Shown: positions 7,275-15,401 of the stretch, piece after piece | Layout of the letters: every line of letters begins with the position of its first letter | Numbering within the stretch: position 1 is the stretch's first letter | Source of the DNA: an uncultured Alphaproteobacteria bacterium | Lineage (GTDB): Bacteria; Pseudomonadota; Alphaproteobacteria; Paracaedibacterales; CAITNM01 | Assembly: GCA_903893805.1 (NCBI GenBank) | Contig: CAITNM010000011.1 | Location: 1-32,080, forward strand | Length of the DNA stretch: 32,080 nt | Reading direction: 5' to 3' | Made by a program: the position numbers and the translations under genes | Notes under the pieces: generated by a model | Databases searched by the model: none | Seen by the model: the letters and a program-made list of their open reading frames with translations, nothing else | What the model was told of the DNA's origin: nothing

Positions 7275-8119
7275 AATATATTCGTTATATTTTAATCCTT
7301 ATGATTATCCCTTTCTTGCATGCTGAAACAATTGTATGCAGTTTTTCAATTTTACAAAATTTATGCACTCAGTTGTGCCAAGGAATTGATAGCATTCATG
7401 TACATACCATTGTGCCAAAGTCGGTTGACCCACATATGTATCAGCCAAAACCAAGTGACTCAAAAACTCTAGCTAAAGCAGATTTAGTTATTACCAATGG
7501 TCTAAATTTAGAAGGATGGATTCAAAATCTCATCGATGCGTCTGGCTATAAAGGAAATATTATCATTTCAAGCACAAACATTCCTGCAAGGTATTTAGGG
7601 AAATTGCCAGACCCCCACATTTGGCATAGCCCAACACTGATTAATCTTATGATTAATAATATAATAAACGCTCTAAAAACAGCATTTCCGCAGTACACAT
7701 CAACATTTGAAAAGAATGCAATCAGCCTAAAGGCTACGTTCAATGAATTGCAAACCAATGTTACTGAGCTTTTTGCAAAAATTCCGCAAAACAAACGAGT
7801 GATGCTAACCACCCACGATGCTTTCTCATATTTCGCCCAATGCTATAATGTTATGGTTTTAAGTCCTCAAGGCGTTAGTACAAGTGATGACCCATCCGCA
7901 GCAGACATGAAAAACTTAATAGGTCAAATTCGCTCCTTGCAAATTTCTGCAATTTTTTTAGAAAATTTATCGAATCCTAAAATTCTTAAAGCGATAGCTA
8001 ACGAAACGGGAAAAAAGGTGTGCGGCGTTCTGTATGCCGATACACTAAAAGATGATTTAAACTTGCAGGACACCCTGTGGTACAACGCCGTAGTAATAGC
8101 AGGAGCAATGAATGCTTGA
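7271..8119 (+). CDS. Metal ABC transporter substrate-binding protein (ZnuA/TroA family)
   Basis: Periplasmic receptor that captures a divalent metal for an ABC importer. 282 residues with a signal peptide MKYIRYILILMIIPFLHAE. Ligands typical of cluster A-I can be placed: His55 (in VDPHMYQPKPSD), His116 (in DPHIWHS), His182 (in TTHDAFSYFA) and Asp257 (in LYADTL). Three His plus an Asp, and His rather than Glu at the third place, resemble zinc receptors more than the Mn-type. The His-rich loop of ZnuA is absent, so the metal is uncertain. It overlaps proC by four bases and the next gene by eight. The permease and ATPase are not adjacent. Confidence 0.85.
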   Translation: MKYIRYILILMIIPFLHAETIVCSFSILQNLCTQLCQGIDSIHVHTIVPKSVDPHMYQPKPSDSKTLAKADLVITNGLNLEGWIQNLIDASGYKGNIIISSTNIPARYLGKLPDPHIWHSPTLINLMINNIINALKTAFPQYTSTFEKNAISLKATFNELQTNVTELFAKIPQNKRVMLTTHDAFSYFAQCYNVMVLSPQGVSTSDDPSAADMKNLIGQIRSLQISAIFLENLSNPKILKAIANETGKKVCGVLYADTLKDDLNLQDTLWYNAVVIAGAMNA

Positions 8120-8618
8120 TATTAACGCCATTTGGGAAAAGGCAGAGAAACAACCATCTGAACTTACATTTGAAGAGATTCAGGCTTTGATTAATGACCG
8201 CCTTTGGGCAGTGACAGACCAGCTATCAACAATTAGCCTTCACAGTACTGATGAAACCTTGTTTGACTTGATGATGCTGGTTTTTGATAGTCTAACTGAA
8301 AAACGGACATGCATTTTGAACCTTTGGAATGCTAGTTCTTTGGATCCTAAATGTATTTGTGAAGCACAATCACAAATTATTGCTGCTATTGATGGGTGGC
8401 ACCAGCAATTAAATCTACACTGGAATGCGGCACGTTATGTGCAAAATTTATTATTTTTATGTGCCTTAATTTATGCTGCTGTCGTTTGGAAAGATGACAC
8501 CAGCGCAGATAATTCAAAGGTCATGGCAAAAATTGACGAGCTGATAGGTTGGTTAAATGCCAGCAAATCAGCTCCTTTTGATTTACTTGAAAAAATTAAA
8601 CACACGATTATGGGTTAA
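8112..8618 (+). CDS. TetR/COQ9-like protein without a helix-turn-helix
   Basis: 168 residues, all-helical by composition. The stretch ETLFDLMMLVFDSLTEKR, the later IIAAIDGW, and LIYAAVVWKDDTSADNSKV resemble the C-terminal ligand-binding half of TetR-fold proteins of the COQ9 kind, where an FD.L block, a central Trp and a final W-x-DDTS pattern recur. The N-terminal DNA-binding part of a regulator is missing, which fits COQ9-like lipid-binding proteins better than a repressor. It overlaps the metal receptor gene and is probably translated with it. The assignment is from pattern memory and is tentative. Confidence 0.6.
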   Translation: MLDINAIWEKAEKQPSELTFEEIQALINDRLWAVTDQLSTISLHSTDETLFDLMMLVFDSLTEKRTCILNLWNASSLDPKCICEAQSQIIAAIDGWHQQLNLHWNAARYVQNLLFLCALIYAAVVWKDDTSADNSKVMAKIDELIGWLNASKSAPFDLLEKIKHTIMG

Positions 8619-8653
8619 GAATTACAATTTTTACTCGTGATTTCTCTTCAATA

Positions 8654-8911
8654 CTATCCAAAGATATCCTCAAAGTCTTCGTCGTCTATATCACTTGAAG
8701 AATCATCAAATTGTGCAGTGACTATCTGCGCATTACGGGTAGAAAAAATTAGAGTCGCTGTATTTTCTTTAGCAGTTAATAGTACTTTTTCCTCAACACG
8801 ACCAAGGGAACTCGACTGAGACTCAATGCATGTCTCAGTTTGATATGCAAAAACACTAGGTAATAGAAGCGCTATAATAAAAACAACAAAATGCAATAAC
8901 TTAACATTCAT
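8654..8911 (-). CDS. Small exported protein with acidic tail
   Basis: 85 residues. Residues 1-22 (MNVKLLHFVVFIIALLLPSV, then FA) form a clear signal peptide. The mature part is short and ends in an Asp/Glu/Ser tail (DDSSSDIDDEDFEDIFG). No family is recognised. No strong ribosome site is visible, and the upstream 150 bases are very AT-rich with no other feature except the bioY terminator. It is convergent with the gene ending at 8618. The signal peptide and strand bias support it as real, but it is short. Confidence 0.55.
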   Translation of the reverse strand: MNVKLLHFVVFIIALLLPSVFAYQTETCIESQSSSLGRVEEKVLLTAKENTATLIFSTRNAQIVTAQFDDSSSDIDDEDFEDIFG

Positions 8912-9013
8912 AAAACAATCAAAAGTCTATAAATATACTCATGAAAATCATATAGATATTCAGAAATAAAATTACAAACCTTATTGCAAAATTTTGAGGT
9001 ATTTACAGTGCGC

Positions 9014-9048
9014 ACAAAAAATGGCAAAAGGCGTAAACCCTTTGCCAT
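9014..9048 (-). terminator. Intrinsic terminator of bioY
   Basis: On the minus strand, ATGGCAAAGGG, loop TTTACG, CCTTTTGCCAT and then six T. The 11-bp stem has a single G-U pair. It lies 20 bases after the bioY stop, a textbook Rho-independent terminator. Confidence 0.85.
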
Positions 9049-9067
9049 TAATTTTAAAAGCAGTTAT

Positions 9068-9592
9068 TTATTTTTGAATGTATCGAACGGCAGAAGCCAC
9101 CAATACTGATTTCACAATTCCTGGCAGAATAAATGGCACAAGCCCTGCAGTGATTGCTGCATTCCAACCTACAAATGTGCTAAGCCATGGCATACCCAAC
9201 AGAAAAACTGTTGCACTGCCTACTAACGCCACTAAAAAAGTTTCCTTAGTACCCATGCGTGTAATACGCTCTCGCAAAGTGCACATCACCCAAACTGCAG
9301 CTAGAAATCCAAAAAGGTAACCTCCGGTTGGGCCCATTAATTTTGTAACACCACCGCTATAATATGAAAAAACCGGCGCACCCATTGCTCCAAGGGCTAG
9401 ATAACTTGCAACGCTGCGTAATGCATCTACTTTTGAAAAAGTAAGACCGATAATTAAAACAGCCACTGTCTGCAATGAAATATGCACAGGGTGAAGTGGT
9501 ATGTTAACCTGTGTGCACAAACACAAAAGCCCCGTACCAATAACCGTTAATAAAACCCGTGAATTTCTAATGTATTGAAAAGCCAATTGCAT
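9068..9592 (-). CDS. bioY: Biotin transporter BioY (ECF-type substrate-binding membrane protein)
   Basis: Integral membrane S-component that binds biotin, either alone or with an ECF energising module. 174 residues, a little under the usual 190, with about six hydrophobic segments. The BioY features are visible: IPLHPVHISLQT in the first loop, the GAPVFS motif, and the hallmark GPTGGYLFGFLAA. The ATG at 9592 has AGGTGG about seven bases upstream. No bioMN (ATPase and transmembrane partners) or biotin synthesis genes are in the window. Uptake without synthesis would suit a host-dependent bacterium, but that is inference. Confidence 0.93.
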   Translation of the reverse strand: MQLAFQYIRNSRVLLTVIGTGLLCLCTQVNIPLHPVHISLQTVAVLIIGLTFSKVDALRSVASYLALGAMGAPVFSYYSGGVTKLMGPTGGYLFGFLAAVWVMCTLRERITRMGTKETFLVALVGSATVFLLGMPWLSTFVGWNAAITAGLVPFILPGIVKSVLVASAVRYIQK

Positions 9593-9694
9593 AAAGTACC
9601 ACCTTTTGAATAAAAACTACCTTATGTCTTAGCCCTTTTTCGTAAAGTGTGCTAGTAGTCTTAGACTGGTTTGTTCTGTGCTTAAGCGAAAATA

Positions 9695-11314
9695 ATGATA
9701 TATTTACAAAATTTGACCCGCCGTTTTGGCGGGCGTGTTGTTTTAAATGGCCTAAGCCATAGGTTTCCTGAACAAGGATGCATAGGGCTTGTAGGTGTTA
9801 ATGGCTCTGGCAAATCAACATTACTTAATATTTTATGCGGCCTTGATGAACCAGATGATGGGTCGGTCATTAAACCACGCGATGTTGTGATTGGGTACCT
9901 ACCTCAAGAACCAAACCCAAACCCAATGCCTACTCTTTTAGAAGAAGCTCTAGGAGGCGCCGAATACATTTTAGGATTGCAAAACAGGCTTACTGAAGTA
10001 CTGGCATTAATGGAAAATTCATGCACCGACGCGGTCGCTAAAGAATATGATCACATTATGCACGAACTTACTTATTTAGATGGCTTTTCAATTGAATCAG
10101 AAGCGAAGGAATTGCTATGTGGGCTAGGATTTAAAACCACAGACTTTGACAAGGATCCAAAAACTCTATCGGGTGGATGGCGCATGCGCATTGAATTGGT
10201 GCGCTTGTTTTTGAAAAAACCAAATTTCCTAGTGCTAGATGAGCCTACAAACCACTTAGACCTCCCCAGCATGGAATGGGTTGAGCGATTTTTGAAAAAT
10301 TTCCGTGGATGCTTGGTATTTGTGTCTCATGATCGTTCCCTTATCAACCGCTTAGCCACTAATATTTTACATCTTCACCACGGTGAAATGAATGCTTATG
10401 TGGGCAACTATGACAAGTTTTTAGAAGCGTACGAATTAGAACAAGAGCAAATTCAAGCACAAAAACAGAATTTAGGCGCGAAGGCTCAGCAAGTACAAAG
10501 CTTCGTTGATAGGTTCCGGGCCTCAGCAAGTAAAGCTCGTCAGGTACAAAGTCGCGTAAAAATGCTGCAAAAACTTTACGATGCCGATACAAACCTTAAA
10601 GTAGACGATAAAAACCCGCCTATGAGTGTTAAACTTGAATGCGCTAAAAAAAGCGGACGCGTTGTGCTGCAAGCTAAAGATCTTTCTATTGGATATGCAA
10701 CACCGTTGGTAAAAAAGCTTAGCTTTAAGCTTGAGCGTGGGCAAAAGCTAGCCATTGTCGGTGCCAATGGTATTGGCAAATCAACATTGATCAAAACCCT
10801 GTTAGACATTACACCAAAGCTTGATGGAAGCGTTGAACTGGGTCATAAGGTTGATATTGCATATTTTGCTCAGGATCAACTGGACTACCTGGCCCCCAAA
10901 GCAACCATGCTAGAAAATGTCATGCAGCTGAATCAGCACTTAAGCATGGGACAAGCTAGGTCAATGCTGGGGGCATTTTTGTTTAAGGGTGACGATGTTT
11001 TTAAGCCTCTAAATGTACTTTCCGGTGGTGAAAAAAACCGCGTAGGTCTGTGCTGTTTGCTGGCAAAAAAAGCGAATACGTTAATTTTAGACGAGCCTAC
11101 AAACCACCTTGATATGCAAAGCATTGATATTTTGGCAGAATCCCTTAGTGTGTTTGAAGGCACGGTTTTATTCGTAAGCCACAATCGCAGTTTCATTGAC
11201 GATGTTGCAACTCATATTTTGGGACTAAATGCGCGCGGCCAAACCCTGCTTGTGGAAGGTGACCTTGAACGGTTCGAAGCCAAAGCTGCTCAGGTGGAAT
11301 TCTGTTGGAATTAA
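9695..11314 (+). CDS. ABC-F family ATPase (ribosome-associated type)
   Basis: Soluble protein with two tandem ABC ATPase domains and no membrane part, as in translation factors EttA, Uup, YheS and YbiT. 539 residues. Domain 1: Walker A GVNGSGKST (34-42), signature LSGGW (158-162), Walker B FLVLDEPTNHLD (178-189). An Arg/Gln/Lys-rich linker follows (about 245-305). Domain 2 has Walker A GANGIGKST, signature LSGGEKN and Walker B LILDEPTNHLD. The DEPTNHLD motif in both halves is characteristic of ABC-F. It is divergent from bioY (102-base gap) and its last four bases overlap the convergent exported gene. Subfamily (Uup, YheS or YbiT type) was not resolved. Several opposite-strand reading frames inside it are shadows. 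Confidence 0.95.
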   Translation: MIYLQNLTRRFGGRVVLNGLSHRFPEQGCIGLVGVNGSGKSTLLNILCGLDEPDDGSVIKPRDVVIGYLPQEPNPNPMPTLLEEALGGAEYILGLQNRLTEVLALMENSCTDAVAKEYDHIMHELTYLDGFSIESEAKELLCGLGFKTTDFDKDPKTLSGGWRMRIELVRLFLKKPNFLVLDEPTNHLDLPSMEWVERFLKNFRGCLVFVSHDRSLINRLATNILHLHHGEMNAYVGNYDKFLEAYELEQEQIQAQKQNLGAKAQQVQSFVDRFRASASKARQVQSRVKMLQKLYDADTNLKVDDKNPPMSVKLECAKKSGRVVLQAKDLSIGYATPLVKKLSFKLERGQKLAIVGANGIGKSTLIKTLLDITPKLDGSVELGHKVDIAYFAQDQLDYLAPKATMLENVMQLNQHLSMGQARSMLGAFLFKGDDVFKPLNVLSGGEKNRVGLCCLLAKKANTLILDEPTNHLDMQSIDILAESLSVFEGTVLFVSHNRSFIDDVATHILGLNARGQTLLVEGDLERFEAKAAQVEFCWN

Positions 11315-11856
11315 GCACTTGGTTCTACTGTCAGTAAGCCATATACCTTTGTCGCAAGATTTTCCCCCGGAGTATTATCGCCCATTATTGAAGCAACGCG
11401 AATGCAATCCAGAGGTGTTTCTCTGCGTTTATTACGCAAACTCAGTAGTTCTTTGAGGCTTGGAAAAGCTTTTCTAGTGATTGTTATTATTTCGTTCTGC
11501 GTATGATAATCTACATATTGTAAGTAGGGACCATGACCACCTGCTTGTGGAGTAAGAATAATACATATCCAGTGCAATAGAGTGTTTTGGTCTTCTCCAA
11601 TTGGGTTAGAACCATGAATTTCTATAAGCTGTCCAAGCAATGACTCAAATTTTGGAAGCTGACTACTACGAATCGTTGCAAGACCTAATTCTTGAAACTG
11701 ACGAAGAGCTTCATCAGGGGTAATACGTACAGCAGCTGAAGATACCGCTGGTGGAGCGCTGGTGGGACCATCAAGCTCATCAACATAACCTATTTCCGAG
11801 CCGCAAACTTTACCCGAGGTTAACATTAGCAAAAACGTCATGATAAAAAAATACAT
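11311..11856 (-). CDS. Exported protein with degenerate ankyrin-like repeats
   Basis: 181 residues from the ATG at 11856. A GTG four codons earlier is possible, but the ATG has GGTGGG close upstream. A signal peptide covers about residues 1-19 (MYFFIMTFLLMLTSGKVCG). The mature part carries two ankyrin-like pieces: EDQNTLLHWICI, and later NKRRETPLDCIRVAS, each with the T-x-L-H or TPLD core of an ankyrin helix pair. The match is partial, so at most two degenerate units exist. It is convergent with the ABC-F gene, overlapping by four bases. A second exported ankyrin-type gene lies at 23659-24187, which suggests a small family. Role unknown. Confidence 0.6.
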   Translation of the reverse strand: MYFFIMTFLLMLTSGKVCGSEIGYVDELDGPTSAPPAVSSAAVRITPDEALRQFQELGLATIRSSQLPKFESLLGQLIEIHGSNPIGEDQNTLLHWICIILTPQAGGHGPYLQYVDYHTQNEIITITRKAFPSLKELLSLRNKRRETPLDCIRVASIMGDNTPGENLATKVYGLLTVEPSA

Positions 11857-12037
11857 AATCCCACCCACTAAACTGTACCAATTGCTATTTTAGAGTAAGG
11901 AAAATTAAGAAATCACTAACGCAACATTTTTTGAATGTCGCGACTTGCAGCATTGCAATTAAAAATGAAAATACACTCTAAATTAACTCATTGTAAAACA
12001 TACTAAGCTAGTAGATGCAAAACCTTTGGGAAATATC

Positions 12038-12289
12038 ATGAAAAACACATTTAAAGTATTACGCATCATTCTAGTATTGGCAGGAACAATACACATTTCT
12101 GCAGGTGAGCAACTAAATGATTCAGAAATTTATGAAAACCCAGAGCATAAGGAATACCTTCCACTTACTAAGCAAGAGCACATTAATGACAAACTTCCAG
12201 AAAATGCAACCCATTTTCAGCAGATTGTAGCTCTATTAATGCACAGATTAGCAAATCCACTTCTTGCCATAGAAAATGCCGGCGATTAG
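12038..12289 (+). CDS. Small exported protein of unknown function
   Basis: 83 residues. Signal peptide of about 22-25 residues (MKNTFKVLRIILVLAGTIHI, then SAGEQ), then a short charged mature part. An in-frame TTG at 12026 is possible, but the ATG at 12038 gives a normal signal peptide. No family is recognised. The 148 bases to the next gene hold nothing that I can name, and an opposite-strand frame there (12183-12389) looks like a shadow. Confidence 0.5.
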   Translation: MKNTFKVLRIILVLAGTIHISAGEQLNDSEIYENPEHKEYLPLTKQEHINDKLPENATHFQQIVALLMHRLANPLLAIENAGD

Positions 12290-12437
12290 CTAAATGCTCT
12301 GCTGTTACCCATTGCTTTTTTGGACACTGGGGACACCCTTCTCGCCTTAAACAGAAAAACAATGACATGAGCCCCCATGCAAAATCCACACAATTATGCT
12401 AGATTCACCAAATGACCCTGCCCAGTAAAACGATTTT

Positions 12438-13100
12438 ATGAAAACAATTCTTGGCAAAATTTTGCGTAATCCCATAACCCAGAACGTGCTTGCGTTCATT
12501 GCTTTTACCTACATAAAATTTGTGTTCATGACCAGCCGCTGGGAATTTAAAAATCGGGAAATTTTTGAAGCGTATATCAACCAAAACAAGCCTTTCATCG
12601 TGTCATTTTGGCATGGGCATTTGTTAATGTTGGCCTGTGCGTTGCAGTGGAAAGTTTCCGTGCACATGCTTATTTCAAATCACCGTGACGGGAAAATTAT
12701 TTCCAAAACCATCAATCACTTTGGCATTCAAACCATTGCAGGCTCCACCAACAAAAAAGGTTTTGAAGCAGCTCGCCAAATTCTTCAGGTTCTAAAACAA
12801 GGCCACGTTATAGGAATCACGCCAGATGGGCCACGGGGCCCAACTGAAAAAATATCAAATGGAGTTTTGGAACTTGCGCGTTTGGCGCAGGTTGATGTTA
12901 TTCCCCTAGCCTACAGCTGCAAACCAATGAAGCGTTTGCACACCTGGGACAAATTCCGTTTCGCCAAGCCTTTTAGCAAAGGTGTGTTTGTGGTGGGTGC
13001 GCCCGTTGCACCAATAGATGATCTTGAGCAGCTTCGCACAACCCTTCAGCAAGCAATGGATAAAACCGCAACAGCGGCGGATGCATTTTTTGCAAATTAG
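12438..13100 (+). CDS. DUF374 / lysophospholipid acyltransferase-like protein
   Basis: Predicted inner-membrane acyltransferase of the DUF374 family, which in alphaproteobacteria is linked to lipid A or phospholipid acylation. 220 residues, the normal size. The motifs are FWHGHLLM (57-64), ISNHRDGKIISKTINHFGI (79-97, holding the His-x-Asp pair HRD), the AGSTNKKGFEAARQ block (101-114), and GITPDGPRGP (126-135). A hydrophobic N-terminus (about 12-32) suits membrane attachment. The substrate is not determined. No lipid A gene such as kdtA, often near it in relatives, is present here. Confidence 0.85.
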   Translation: MKTILGKILRNPITQNVLAFIAFTYIKFVFMTSRWEFKNREIFEAYINQNKPFIVSFWHGHLLMLACALQWKVSVHMLISNHRDGKIISKTINHFGIQTIAGSTNKKGFEAARQILQVLKQGHVIGITPDGPRGPTEKISNGVLELARLAQVDVIPLAYSCKPMKRLHTWDKFRFAKPFSKGVFVVGAPVAPIDDLEQLRTTLQQAMDKTATAADAFFAN

Positions 13101-13137
13101 TCCTATATGCTCAACAATGAAACAAGAAATCTCTGCC

Positions 13138-13154
13138 GTTAACTATTTGTTAAC
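13138..13154. promoter_or_regulatory. Inverted repeat GTTAAC-N5-GTTAAC upstream of the exported subtilisin gene
   Basis: Two GTTAAC palindromes five bases apart form an inverted repeat 48 bases before the start at 13202. A TTGTTAA heptamer inside it recurs three times upstream of the papain-like gene. An operator or nucleoid-protein site is possible. This is position-based inference only. Confidence 0.25.
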
Positions 13155-13201
13155 TTAACGCATTCCATAAATTAAGTAGCAATTCCTACAAAAGCGCAGT
13201 C

Positions 13202-15301
13202 ATGTTAATTTTGTGGTTTTTCGTATTTAATGCTCTTTATGCATCTCTACCTGATCCACTACTAGACTACCAAAAACATCTCAGTAGAATGTCTCATTCT
13301 TCCGAAGCACCTTACCGCCCTAGCCTTTTGGCTACTGCGCGAAATCAAGAAAATGGAATCAGCTCGCAAGATTATAGCTTCTTAAAAGGCACTTCTGCAG
13401 TTGCAGCATCTTGCGCAGAGTTAGCTCATAAAACAGGTATATTAGGCACTGACGTAACAGTGTTGTTATTGGAAAATTCTGGCATTAACCATGTAGACAT
13501 CAAAAAAATTGTTGAAGCAGGTTCGCCTGAAAAACCAACAGAAGAATCATATTGTCTTGATCATGGCTCCGCCATGGCAAGCTTAATTCATGCCATAGCA
13601 CCTCATGCAAGTATTCGAGTACGCCCGACTAGCGAAGTAGATTCGGCGTTAACCTCTATAAAGATTATTAATGCTTCATTTAGCAGTGGAATCGTAGGGG
13701 GATTTCAACAAAGATTCCCAAATATAGCAGCTGCAAATAATGTTCTTATTATGCAATCAGCAGGTAACTATCAGCAAAACCTCTCAACAGATAATTACAC
13801 ACAAAATGCCGATACATTACTACCTTTTACTATTTTTGCAGGCAGTTTAAAACAGGACTACAAAGAAGCCTCTTATTCAGGATTTCCAGGTAATAACATA
13901 AAATTCCAACAGAGCTTCTTGTGGGTTGTTAGCGACTATGTACTAACTGCCACTGGCACAGCTGAATATTCGCCAACATCTGGCACTTCGAATGCTACGG
14001 CTATCTTATCAGGAGCTGCTGCACTAATAGCATCAATACACCCCTCCCTTAGTGCAAAAAAGGTAAGAAAAATTCTACTAGAATCAGCAGATCGCGATAT
14101 TTTTCAAGAGTATGGATCTGGCTATAGAGCACTGCATATTCCAGACAATTCTCTTGCTTATTTTCGTCAACAGTATCAAGCAAGAAAAGGGAGTGATTCG
14201 CTTTCCACTATACAACATGAACATGTACCTATAATGGCTTACAATCCCCAACTTTGGGGCAAAGGCATCTTAAATATTAAGAATGCTTTATTGTATGCGT
14301 ACTTTGAAATACTACACCCAGAAATGTCAAAGAATGAGCTACGCGAAAGCCTACTAAGAATTATAAATATCAATCAACAAATACAAGCTAAAAAAATTCA
14401 AAAAGTTTTTAAAAATCGAAAAAAATTAACTGCAGAAACAATACTGTCTCGCCCGACTCTTACTGTTAATTTAGCTCTCCCTGGTAGAGATTTTCCAGAA
14501 ACTCAATCATTAAGCGATGAGGGGAATCTAAAAAGAAAGTTCCGGGAACAATTTATTCCAGAATTAACCAACGCCCAAAGATTAAAAAAACTAGGAATAC
14601 AACTACCTGAATATACATTAAGGTCACTAAGAGTTAGAAAAAATTCCGCATCCACGCTCATTTCTCTTTATGAATGGAAACCTTGTAAAACACCCAAAAA
14701 TGCTTATGGCAGATTAACTGCATTTATTCAGGCCAACAAATACACACTAGATAGTGCATTTCATGATTTATGCCTTAATGAACTGTATACATACTACAAT
14801 TCACATGAGCGTGCTGAAAGAATTATTGATACATTTGGAGAGCTGTTATACACACCATTTGAAGTGAACCGAGTAATCTATTTATACAGAGATTGGGCAG
14901 AATCTCATGAGCAGTACGTCACAAAACATAGCCACGAACCTATTACAATTATTGGCCTCATTCACGATAGCATCAGAAATAAAGACAACGTCAACAAACC
15001 AGCTGTTACTCAATTAGCAATGCACTTATTTAAAAGAATCCAAGAACAAGCCAAAATGAATGATTTTGTAAGCGCACAGACATTAGCGTTATTGAAAGAT
15101 ACTATGCAACCTAATGACACAGCCGTTTTGCCTTTTGTTGTTGAAAACAAGCTATTGCGACAAACTTTCAAAGCATATGAGGTGAAATATGACGAAGAAA
15201 CAGACATGCATAATTTAGAAACAAAAGAATTATTGGGTAAAGATTTGTTTAGCATAGCTACGCTAGAACACTTCCTAAAAACACAACATTACGTCTGGTA
15301 A
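13202..15301 (+). CDS. Exported subtilisin-like (S8) protein with altered catalytic Asp
   Basis: 699 residues with a hydrophobic signal (MLILWFFVFNALYAS). Residues about 75-300 follow the S8 peptidase order: a strand and turn VTVLLLENSGINH (85-97) where Asp is expected, His121 in DHGSAMASLIHAIAPHA, Asn189 in the oxyanion segment MQSAGNYQQN, and Ser263 in SGTSNATAILSGAAAL. His, Asn and Ser are in place, but the residue before SG is Asn92 (Glu91 precedes it) instead of Asp, so activity may be reduced or use Glu. The C-terminal 400 residues are helical and unrecognised; they include a Lys-rich IQKVFKNRKKL stretch. No transmembrane anchor follows. Probably secreted or periplasmic. Neighbours give no operon clue. 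Confidence 0.75.
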   Translation: MLILWFFVFNALYASLPDPLLDYQKHLSRMSHSSEAPYRPSLLATARNQENGISSQDYSFLKGTSAVAASCAELAHKTGILGTDVTVLLLENSGINHVDIKKIVEAGSPEKPTEESYCLDHGSAMASLIHAIAPHASIRVRPTSEVDSALTSIKIINASFSSGIVGGFQQRFPNIAAANNVLIMQSAGNYQQNLSTDNYTQNADTLLPFTIFAGSLKQDYKEASYSGFPGNNIKFQQSFLWVVSDYVLTATGTAEYSPTSGTSNATAILSGAAALIASIHPSLSAKKVRKILLESADRDIFQEYGSGYRALHIPDNSLAYFRQQYQARKGSDSLSTIQHEHVPIMAYNPQLWGKGILNIKNALLYAYFEILHPEMSKNELRESLLRIININQQIQAKKIQKVFKNRKKLTAETILSRPTLTVNLALPGRDFPETQSLSDEGNLKRKFREQFIPELTNAQRLKKLGIQLPEYTLRSLRVRKNSASTLISLYEWKPCKTPKNAYGRLTAFIQANKYTLDSAFHDLCLNELYTYYNSHERAERIIDTFGELLYTPFEVNRVIYLYRDWAESHEQYVTKHSHEPITIIGLIHDSIRNKDNVNKPAVTQLAMHLFKRIQEQAKMNDFVSAQTLALLKDTMQPNDTAVLPFVVENKLLRQTFKAYEVKYDEETDMHNLETKELLGKDLFSIATLEHFLKTQHYVW

Positions 15302-15401
15302 AAAATGTTGCAGACCATTTTCGCCGTAACGTAAAATTGAACTCTTGATTTTTTAAAAATTAGGAGTACAAAGAAACCAGATGTCTGATTTTGGTTGAGT
15401 G

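Noticed and set aside
12183-12389. Opposite-strand frame of 68 codons overlapping the small exported gene
   Set aside because: No signal or motif, and it overlaps a better supported gene with a clear signal peptide on the plus strand.
14360-14430. IQ-like (calmodulin-binding) stretch IQKVFKNRKKL in the subtilisin-like protein
   Set aside because: Lacks the Gly and the final basic residue of the IQ consensus; common in Lys-rich low-complexity helices.
15381-15398. Five-codon leader frame after AGGAG before the first MFS gene
   Set aside because: Too short, no known leader-peptide pattern and no attenuator hairpin nearby.
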